Below are positions 56,960 to 64,000 of a DNA stretch of 64,000 bases, piece after piece. The DNA comes from Methanohalobium evestigatum Z-7303 (GTDB lineage Archaea > Halobacteriota > Methanosarcinia > Methanosarcinales > Methanosarcinaceae). The translations under genes and the position numbers were made by a program. The notes under the pieces were generated by a model that had not been told where the DNA came from, searched no databases, and saw only the letters and a list, made by a program, of their open reading frames with translations. Location: NCBI RefSeq assembly GCF_000196655.1, contig NC_014253.1, positions 806,001-870,000 on the forward strand, written 5' to 3'. Positions within the stretch are counted from its first letter, which is position 1, and each line of letters begins with the position of its first letter.

Positions 56960-58264
56960 TTAAAGTGCTTTTGCTACTGCATCAATTGGTTCTCTGAAAG
57001 TTTCTATTGAACCAAAGACATCTCCTATAAGTGAGGAAGTTGCTTCAGGTGTGAACATCTGAGTACCTGCATCAAGTGATGCTGATGCTGCAACACATGG
57101 AATTGCAAATCCTCTTGAGTGTCTGGTTACAATGTGGTTACCATTGAAGATACCAGGTCCACCTCCTCCATAGATGGAGTGACTAAAGAACGAGAAACCT
57201 ACTGAAGTACCCTGTACTCTACCATAGTCACATCCGGGTAGTCCTGTTTCTTTTTCAATTATGTCGTTGAAGTAGAGCAAGGTTGAAGATACGTTCTGTG
57301 GGCTTCTACCTGCACCACAGTTTACCATTGAAGCAGCGAGTTGACCTGCAGCTGCATATGCATTCCACATTGGTACGTCGTTTGCTTTGTAGAATGAATA
57401 TCCTGATGGTGCTGTTTTATCAACAGATATTACATTGTCTTCAAGTGCTCTGTTGACGGTTGAATCAATAACAGTACCTATAGTACCGTCTTTACCGTTA
57501 TCTTTTATAATATCATAGACAAGGTTGTTTGCATTAAGTCCCTGATAAGCAAGTCCAAGTAACTGCTGCCTTTCAAATTCTCCTACTGCGTTACCCATTT
57601 CATACATGGCTACCTGTTCGTAGATGGATGAAAGACATGCAGCATTCATTGCTTTCTTGTTGGTAATTGCTACTATGTGGTTTGTCATGATGTTTCTCAA
57701 GGAGTAGCCAAGACCTTCATTCTGCTGAGGTATCTTGAGAATAGATGCTATGTTTCCTCCTGAGAGGTCTACTGTTTGTGGATAACTACCCCATACAGCT
57801 GCTTTTACGATAGGTGCTACGAACATATCAGTGTTGAATTTGTCTATAATGGACTGTACAGTTGCTGCTGCACCTACTGTAGTTGCTGATGCATAGTCAG
57901 CTCCTGCCTGAAGCCTTTCATCTGGTACTTGGATAAGTAGCTGTTTACCACCATAAAGTGATTCAACATTGGTATCGTCATTTGGGTCTACTCTTACAAG
58001 TTCCTCAACGGAATCACGGATGCTGTCTGCGTTTCCGACAAGGTCATAATCGAGTTCATATCCAGGTATATGTCGGCCTTTTCCGCCCATTTTACCTGTT
58101 GAAAGTGCTTTTTGAATACCATTAAGATTGATTGCTACTGATTTCTTGGTATCGTCGATGATTTTCTTGATTGCATCGTTCTTTGTTGGTGCAATGTCCA
58201 TTAAGTCAACATTGCTTTCTAACAATTTTCCTCTGTCATTGTAGAGATCTATATTATCAGCCAC
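56960..58264 (-). CDS. mcrB: Methyl-coenzyme M reductase, beta subunit
   Basis: 434 residues from a GTG start at 58264 ([20 protein letters not shown]), which has GGAGGT directly upstream; the open frame extends to 58318 without homology. Other family segments are [40 protein letters not shown], and [20 protein letters not shown]. The last contains the Tyr that contacts coenzyme M. It is the first gene of the operon. Confidence 0.98.
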   Translation of the reverse strand: MADNIDLYNDRGKLLESNVDLMDIAPTKNDAIKKIIDDTKKSVAINLNGIQKALSTGKMGGKGRHIPGYELDYDLVGNADSIRDSVEELVRVDPNDDTNVESLYGGKQLLIQVPDERLQAGADYASATTVGAAATVQSIIDKFNTDMFVAPIVKAAVWGSYPQTVDLSGGNIASILKIPQQNEGLGYSLRNIMTNHIVAITNKKAMNAACLSSIYEQVAMYEMGNAVGEFERQQLLGLAYQGLNANNLVYDIIKDNGKDGTIGTVIDSTVNRALEDNVISVDKTAPSGYSFYKANDVPMWNAYAAAGQLAASMVNCGAGRSPQNVSSTLLYFNDIIEKETGLPGCDYGRVQGTSVGFSFFSHSIYGGGGPGIFNGNHIVTRHSRGFAIPCVAASASLDAGTQMFTPEATSSLIGDVFGSIETFREPIDAVAKAL

Positions 58265-58535
58265 GATTCTACCTCCATTTTGGTTTTTGGAAATAACTAT
58301 TTCGGGATTTGAATGCACAACATCGGTTGTTGAATAATCACATGGAATTATTGATTATGTTGTACATAATCCCGAAGTTATTTCACTACTTGTCTATAAA
58401 CCAATTAGGTTTAAAGCTTTTGCATTTATCGGGACGATTTCATACATATTAACACTATTGATAATTATAAACTCCCGATTTTTAATTAACAACAACCCAT
58501 TAATCATGACTATAATCCTCATATTTATATATTAC
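58265..58535 (-). promoter_or_regulatory. mcr operon promoter and structured 5' leader
   Basis: The minus strand has a TATA element (ATATAAATAT) at about 58521-58530, which predicts a leader of some 230 bases. Immediately before the ribosome binding site, 58291-58309 pairs with 58368-58383 over 16 base pairs with a three-base bulge. Inside this, an 11-bp helix with one G-U pair (minus-strand RNA) and a smaller hairpin extend the stem. A second helix pairs 58428-58434 with 58473-58479. The motif TCGGGA recurs in both. Confidence 0.65.
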
Positions 58536-58723
58536 ACCATTATAAAAGAAAATCAAAAATTTAAAATTGAACAATTATATTGATTTTTAATGATTTTTAT
58601 AACCAAAGGGTCACAAAGCTAACAAAAACCGGATTTTTAAATAATATTTGGATAATACAAAAATATATTAAATAATACTAACAAAGCTTAAATAAAACTT
58701 CTAATTGAGTAACCACTGATAAT

Positions 58724-59950
58724 ATGGGAATTGTTGCTGATATTGGTGGAAACCCAGGCATTGATTGTAATGGTTTTTGTAAATATTGTTATTTTAACAA
58801 GGTTAAAGACGAAAATATCCCGGTTTTTGGATGTAAACATTGCTTTCCTTTTAAGAAAGGATGTGATTACTGTATACGCAGTGTTAAAGAATCTTATCCC
58901 GGCTTTAAACCAGTACAAATTGTACTACAGGAAGTATCCCAGAACCTATACTTCAATCCCTACACCGATAAGATTACAATCAGCGGCGGTGGAGATGTTA
59001 GCTGTTATCCTGAACTTAAAGAGCTTGTTAATTCACTTTCTAAATTTGAAAAACCCATTCATCTTGGATATACCAGCGGAAAGGGGTTCAACAATAAAGA
59101 TGATGCAGACTTTTTAATTGATAAAGGCGTAAATGAAGTCACATTTACTGTTTTTGCAACAGACCCAAAACTAAGAAACGAATACATGAGAGACCCAGAA
59201 CCAGAAGTATCACTGGAAGTACTTGAAAAATTCTGTAAAGACTGTGAAGTTTATGCTGCACTCGTACTTATACCGGGAATTAATGACGGTGATGTACTTG
59301 ATAAAACATTAAATGATCTTGAAGATATGGGTGCAGATGGCGCAATAATCATGAGGTTTGCAAACAGTAGCAAAGAAGGATTAATCCTTGAAAATCATCC
59401 CATACTGGATGGTATTACCACCCATAGTATCGATGAGTTTAAAGAGATTGTCAGAGATGCTGCATCAAAACACAATCTAAAAATTACAGGAACTCCGCTT
59501 GAAGACCCTTATATCGGCTCACCGTTTGCAATCAGAAACAGTGAAAAATTTATGTCAAATCTTCCAGAAGTTAAAAAAGAAGCCACTGTTATTACAAGCA
59601 GTGCTGCTGCCCCACGTTTGCAGGAAATATTTGATAATTTGGGAGGGAAAGTTAATGTTGTCAATGTTGATAAGGACATTGGATGCCTTATGACGATAAA
59701 TGACCTGCAAAACCTTGACCTTTCCCAGATAAAAGAAACAGTATTAATACCCGGAAGAGCTTTTATGCATGACCCCGAAGTTAAAAAGGTTTTATCAAAT
59801 GATGGGGTGGATAGACTTGTAAGAAGAGGACCTGATTGCCTGACTGTCGATGGTGAAATGTCTATCAGCATGACTCCTGATGAAGTGCTGGAATTAGAAC
59901 TGGAAAATCTTACAGAACTGGTTAATCATATTAATGCTATCGGATTATAA
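58724..59950 (+). CDS. mmp10: Methanogenesis marker protein 10, McrA arginine C-methyltransferase
   Basis: Radical SAM enzyme of 408 residues that methylates the active-site Arg of McrA at carbon 5. The N-terminal cysteines read [17 protein letters not shown] (CxxxCxxC), with more cysteines behind ([16 protein letters not shown]). Segments [20 protein letters not shown] and [16 protein letters not shown] follow, and a separate C-terminal domain completes the protein. It is divergent from mcrB, so the modifying enzyme and its target share an intergenic region. A TATA-like AATATATTAAAT lies at about 58663-58675. Confidence 0.95.
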   Translation: MGIVADIGGNPGIDCNGFCKYCYFNKVKDENIPVFGCKHCFPFKKGCDYCIRSVKESYPGFKPVQIVLQEVSQNLYFNPYTDKITISGGGDVSCYPELKELVNSLSKFEKPIHLGYTSGKGFNNKDDADFLIDKGVNEVTFTVFATDPKLRNEYMRDPEPEVSLEVLEKFCKDCEVYAALVLIPGINDGDVLDKTLNDLEDMGADGAIIMRFANSSKEGLILENHPILDGITTHSIDEFKEIVRDAASKHNLKITGTPLEDPYIGSPFAIRNSEKFMSNLPEVKKEATVITSSAAAPRLQEIFDNLGGKVNVVNVDKDIGCLMTINDLQNLDLSQIKETVLIPGRAFMHDPEVKKVLSNDGVDRLVRRGPDCLTVDGEMSISMTPDEVLELELENLTELVNHINAIGL

Positions 59951-62900
59951 TTACATGAAATCCGATAATCCTATCTGTTTTGATTTATCATTTTCAAACA
60001 ATGACTTAATTTCATATCCTATAATTTCAATTCGCTGTTTTGTATATTCTGAAACATTGTAATCATTGGCTACCTTGCTGGATATATCAAGGTATTTTTT
60101 GACCGCTCCTTCATGAACTGTTAGGATAACTTTACCTCCGCACCTTGTACAGTTACCGGACAATGGCGGACGCCTGAACTTTTCACCGCATTTCACACAT
60201 CTGGTTCCCTGACGAGAGAAAGCTCTAAGGTTTCCAATCAGGTCTGGCAAAAAATGTGACATGAGTACTCTTTCGGCAACATCCGATGCATCCACTGCAC
60301 GTATCTTATCAGCAAGCTCCAGTTGAGACTCTACTTTTTCAAGCATACTTCCAAAAGTTTTGTAGGCACTTATCTTGGGACCTGCTGCAATATCTGTTGT
60401 ATCATGAGTATAAAGGAAATTATCATACTGCTGAGGAGTACCCAATCTGTTGTTAACAATATCCATAGTGTCTTCAAAATCTTTGGGATTGGTGAAATTC
60501 AATGTTGATTCATAGAATTCTAACGGATATCTGGGGCATACATCAATATTATGAGCTTCTTTATCTACTTCATTTGGGTCTATTCGTGTTGTTAAAACAA
60601 GGGGTGCGTCCATTTTACCTCCCCGTTTATCTGGAAGGTACTCTGGTGAGAAGTTAATAAGTCCATCCATAAGAAGCATAACACAGTCTTCATCACCATC
60701 ACAGTTCCGTCGCTTAGCTGCATGGAAGAATGGATGAGCAAATCCCACTGATGCTTTGGTAAACCCTACAAGTCTTCCAAGAACACCTGCAGATGTATGA
60801 GGAGCAAGCCCCATCAAAAGCACCCCTACAATATCATCGATTGTTTTTGCATTATAATAGGGTTCAAGCCCATAATATTTTACAAGTAAATCATCTATAT
60901 ACTGGGCGGTTTTTAGGAGATAATCAGCAGCATCATAGGGAACAACCAAATCCTGTACCTTCAAACATACAATCTGGTCATCTTTAGTAAAAGGTTTTCC
61001 ATATATATCCTCAGTATATCCAAGTTCACGTAACTGATACGCTGTAACTCCCAATTCATCTGGACGTATATGGGTTAAAGGAATATCAGACATATCATAC
61101 CTTACTGTTGCATCCTTGAAGGTATAGAGGTTATATTTAGCTCGAAGAACACCCTTTTCAATGGGTTCTGGGGTCATATTTTTGGACATCAGCCTTTTGA
61201 CACCCTTGAATGATTCAAAATTATCACGTTCTCCAAGATTTTCAAAGGCTTTCTGGTAAATACTTTTAAAATCTATATTTTTTGTTTTTACAGAACTTGC
61301 TTTTGCCCCACATTTAGGACAAACTCCATCATTTGCTTTTATATCACACCAAGGGCAGGACATTTTAGGAAAAGTAAATTCACCGCAGTCACATCTGCAT
61401 TCATAGGTTTCTATCCCACAGGATTGACATTCCCGTATTCCGATTTCAACTTTAATCTCACCTACTTTACTATTCATTGTAGCTTTATAATTACTGGCAT
61501 CATCGAGTTGACGGGTATTCCCACCTGAATCGCCTATAGGAAATAATACATTAGGAACAGGTGACATTTTTCTTCGGTTTGACTTCTCTGGTCGTCCCAT
61601 CCTTGCACCCACCCGTGTAAGTGAACGATCCCTTACGACCACACCGCTTACATTATTTACAGCATACTGTGCATCCTCATCATCAAAGTCTATATCATCC
61701 CATTTTAACTCCAAATTTGAATTCAGACCCAGACAACGGATAAATGGGAGGGGTTCTGATATTAAAATCATACCATCTCTTACTTTGTGGAACAAAAGCA
61801 GTTTTTCAAGTATTAATTTGATTCCATTATCATCCGCATTATTGTAAGGAATTTGCAGCACACTATTATCATCGGATAGATTTCCATGTTCTGATACAAA
61901 TCTGGCAAGATTTTCAAATTCCTGTGGTGTTATATCATGCCATAAATAGGTGAATTTCGGATGCAGTGGTACATTATACTGGTCACATACCCTTAAGGCA
62001 TCATCCTGTGTAAGGTCTTCAAGTTCTTCATCTGTACATGTATCAGAAACCGTGTTCCTGTATTCCTGAATCCACCATTCAAAACAATAGGGAGAAGGAA
62101 CAAGCGGATGATTGTTTTCCAAAAAATCTCCGTAATTTATCAACATTTCACCGATATCTATGATATGTTCAACCTGTGGATATAATTCATAGGCATCATT
62201 TACATCATCAATCCGGAGGACATCTCCCGATTTTAGCCGGACAGTAGGTCCTTCGATAAAATCCACCGGTGCCATACCCATTGCTTTTCCGGGTATTTCC
62301 ACCTTTAACTGGGTACCAGCCACAATGAATTTATCCATGATTACCATACTTGCAGGGTTAATTCCCGCAGAAGCGAATGAGGTATTCCGCGACCTTCCAT
62401 ACCTTAAACGGAACCCTCCCGGACGGGATGGATGTGAAAAAACAGGTCTCCCAGCTATTAGGTCTCGGAGATATTTATCTTTGGGTTTGGGCTTTTTTTC
62501 ACTTTTTTTATTATCACCACTTTCTTCTGTACCGCCGCCATCATCTTTTTTTTCACTTTTTTCACCCGACATCAGAGTATCAAGCCATTCCCACCCATCG
62601 ATATCATACTTTTTCACATATTTTTGTATCTTGGGAGCTTTAAGTGCAATTCCTTCTGCAAGTACAAGCCCTACCCCTCCACGAATACGGTTGGTTCCTA
62701 CTCTCTCAAGGTCTCTATAGCCCTCTACTTCCGCCTGCTCAGTCGGTTCTCCGTCAAGACATATGGGACAGTTTTCCACAATTAAACGTATCTCTTCTTC
62801 TGAAGGCATATATTGAAGCCCAGCAACCCGGCGATAGAGTGTGATTTCTTCAACATATCTCTCAACCTCTTCTTTACGGGGTTTATATCGGTCGATATTC

Positions 62901-63409
62901 AGTCCTCTGCGAACATAATCCCCCACAAGAACAGAAAGAGCCTGTGCTGTTCCACCTGCACTCCGAACAGGACCTGCATAAAAAATGCTTATGTATTCAG
63001 TTCCATCGTCATTTTTTGCCAGATTGACACTATCAATACCTTCAATAGGTGCAGCAACCACTCCTTCTGTAAGCATGGCAACCGCTACACGGATTGCAGA
63101 TTCTACTGAATCCTTTTTTGATTCAAAATTGCCAACATAACCTTCTGCCACTTCTTTACCAAGAGACAGTGCAGCTTCTTCCCTTGATTTATCATTCTCA
63201 AGCTCACGTATGCGTTCTGCTACTCCGGACACCCCAATAAGATTTTCAACTCTGTCAGCAAGGTCTTTGGCGACTGGTATTTCAACGTTAGAGCTTGGGT
63301 CTTTACCATGTGAGCGTGCTTTACCAGCTATTTGTATTTCATAATTCAATTTATTTTCAAGGTTGTTGAAATATTCCATCATTGATTCACTTGCCACAAA
63401 TTCTGTCAT
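59951..63409 (-). CDS. polC: DNA polymerase D, large subunit DP2
   Basis: Catalytic subunit of the archaeal D-family replicative polymerase; 1152 residues, with no intein. The N-terminal region shows [20 protein letters not shown] and [21 protein letters not shown] Lys/Glu/Asp linker at about 275-305 precedes ISHPSRPGG-like [20 protein letters not shown]. The active-site acidic motif is [20 protein letters not shown]. Zinc clusters are [16 protein letters not shown] with [17 protein letters not shown], and [20 protein letters not shown] near the end. The small subunit is not in the window. Confidence 0.97.
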   Translation of the reverse strand: MTEFVASESMMEYFNNLENKLNYEIQIAGKARSHGKDPSSNVEIPVAKDLADRVENLIGVSGVAERIRELENDKSREEAALSLGKEVAEGYVGNFESKKDSVESAIRVAVAMLTEGVVAAPIEGIDSVNLAKNDDGTEYISIFYAGPVRSAGGTAQALSVLVGDYVRRGLNIDRYKPRKEEVERYVEEITLYRRVAGLQYMPSEEEIRLIVENCPICLDGEPTEQAEVEGYRDLERVGTNRIRGGVGLVLAEGIALKAPKIQKYVKKYDIDGWEWLDTLMSGEKSEKKDDGGGTEESGDNKKSEKKPKPKDKYLRDLIAGRPVFSHPSRPGGFRLRYGRSRNTSFASAGINPASMVIMDKFIVAGTQLKVEIPGKAMGMAPVDFIEGPTVRLKSGDVLRIDDVNDAYELYPQVEHIIDIGEMLINYGDFLENNHPLVPSPYCFEWWIQEYRNTVSDTCTDEELEDLTQDDALRVCDQYNVPLHPKFTYLWHDITPQEFENLARFVSEHGNLSDDNSVLQIPYNNADDNGIKLILEKLLLFHKVRDGMILISEPLPFIRCLGLNSNLELKWDDIDFDDEDAQYAVNNVSGVVVRDRSLTRVGARMGRPEKSNRRKMSPVPNVLFPIGDSGGNTRQLDDASNYKATMNSKVGEIKVEIGIRECQSCGIETYECRCDCGEFTFPKMSCPWCDIKANDGVCPKCGAKASSVKTKNIDFKSIYQKAFENLGERDNFESFKGVKRLMSKNMTPEPIEKGVLRAKYNLYTFKDATVRYDMSDIPLTHIRPDELGVTAYQLRELGYTEDIYGKPFTKDDQIVCLKVQDLVVPYDAADYLLKTAQYIDDLLVKYYGLEPYYNAKTIDDIVGVLLMGLAPHTSAGVLGRLVGFTKASVGFAHPFFHAAKRRNCDGDEDCVMLLMDGLINFSPEYLPDKRGGKMDAPLVLTTRIDPNEVDKEAHNIDVCPRYPLEFYESTLNFTNPKDFEDTMDIVNNRLGTPQQYDNFLYTHDTTDIAAGPKISAYKTFGSMLEKVESQLELADKIRAVDASDVAERVLMSHFLPDLIGNLRAFSRQGTRCVKCGEKFRRPPLSGNCTRCGGKVILTVHEGAVKKYLDISSKVANDYNVSEYTKQRIEIIGYEIKSLFENDKSKQIGLSDFM

Positions 63410-63471
63410 GTTGAACCTTTGTCCCGGATTGATATGATTAAATAATAGAGTCTAAATCTATCAAATTTGTA

Positions 63472-64000
63472 TTATTGCTTTTTTGCAATTATAGTTATCC
63501 AATTGTTCTCAGGCTTAGTATATGTTTCTACAGATGTAAAACCTGTTTTTACAAGTATCTCTTTATGTTCTTTTGGATTATGATAATGCATATCCAATGT
63601 ATTGACATATTCCATATTACGCTCATCAAAATTTCCGTTTTTATAGACCTCATTAACTATAAGAAGAACACCTTCAGGTTTCAGAACTCGATAAATTTCC
63701 TTTAAATCATTTTCCAGATCAGGCCAGAAATAATATGTTTCAAATGCTGTTACAAGGTCAAACGTGTTATCAGAATAAGGTATAGATGATACTGTACCAT
63801 ATTTTATTTCAACATGATTATTTTTCACAAGTTCATTATTCACTTCCTGTGCCATACTGACCATTTCTTCAGAATAATCAATACCATGTACTTTACCATA
63901 AGGACAAAAGTCAGCCAGTATCTGTATAGCTTTTCCTCCACCACACCCCACATCAAGTACGAGATAATCAGGGTTGATAGATATATGTTCAAGTCCCCAT
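63472..64000 (-). CDS. SAM-dependent methyltransferase, C-terminal part
   Basis: The reading frame is open to the right edge, so the start lies outside the window; 175 residues are visible. The class I methyltransferase motifs are LVLDVGCGGGKAIQILADF, HGIDYSEEMVSMAQEVNNEL, and DLVTAFETYYFWPDLENDLK. The segment RVLKPEGVLLIVNEVYKNG is typical of the UbiE/Methyltransf_11 group. The substrate is unknown. It is transcribed toward polC, 62 bases away. Confidence 0.85.
   Translation of the reverse strand, partial: WGLEHISINPDYLVLDVGCGGGKAIQILADFCPYGKVHGIDYSEEMVSMAQEVNNELVKNNHVEIKYGTVSSIPYSDNTFDLVTAFETYYFWPDLENDLKEIYRVLKPEGVLLIVNEVYKNGNFDERNMEYVNTLDMHYHNPKEHKEILVKTGFTSVETYTKPENNWITIIAKKQ

Overview
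The window looks like chromosomal DNA of a methanogenic archaeon of the Methanosarcinales, most probably family Methanosarcinaceae. It carries a complete methyl-coenzyme M reductase operon (mcrBDCGA) divergent from the McrA arginine methylase gene mmp10. It also has archaeal-order ribosomal protein genes, an archaeal D-family DNA polymerase large subunit, a fused ComDE, a frameshifted cysteate synthase and split CcmF genes. Base composition is AT-rich. The acidic extension on ribosomal protein S3 would suit one of the halophilic genera (Methanohalobium, Methanohalophilus or Methanosalsum), but that is inference.

Layout. 1-5885 (minus): S10-type ribosomal operon, rpl3-rpl4-rpl23-rpl2-rps19-rpl22-rps3-rpl29-rnp1-rps17-rpl14-rpl24 (rpl24 cut by the window edge). 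6345-8773 (minus): indolepyruvate:ferredoxin oxidoreductase iorAB. 9030-11532 (plus): proA-proB. 11786-20831 (plus): chemotaxis cluster mcp-cheW-cheY-cheB-cheA-cheC-cheR-cheC2 plus an unknown acidic protein. It is followed by two paralogous unknown Cys/His proteins (20892-22137). 22174-24190 (minus): split cytochrome c haem lyase CcmF. 24376-27827 (plus): carS, pyrE, purD, argF, then tRNA-Leu(CAG).

28050-33900 is a sulfur and coenzyme M island: ATP sulfurylase, an Fe-S APS/PAPS reductase, a COG1900 homocysteine-synthesis protein, ComDE and cysteate synthase. The two promoters inside it flank a perfect 18-bp palindrome. 34727-40370 (plus): lonB-tldD-tldE-radical SAM protein. 40413-43697 (minus): DNA ligase, homoserine dehydrogenase, ACT protein. 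43759-47554: a membrane-anchored winged-helix regulator divergent from three secreted or lipid-anchored proteins. 47898: htpX.

48759-50368 is a 1.6-kb region without intact genes. It holds a degenerate reading frame, an IS200/IS605 (TnpB-type) remnant with two matching terminal hairpins, a broken nuclease fragment, and a TATA-preceded segment with G-U-rich base pairing that may be a non-coding RNA. 50369-53203: AIM24-family protein, archaeal thymidylate synthase, aroA. 53310-58264 (minus): mcr operon with a 3' terminator and a long, strongly folded 5' leader. 58724 onward: mmp10, DNA polymerase D large subunit, and a methyltransferase cut by the right edge.

The main connecting idea is sulfur. 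Sat and the reductase would convert sulfate to sulfite, and sulfite is the co-substrate of cysteate synthase. Cysteate leads through ComDE to coenzyme M, which is used by the methyl-coenzyme M reductase encoded 20 kb away. All functional assignments come from reading motifs, without database searches.
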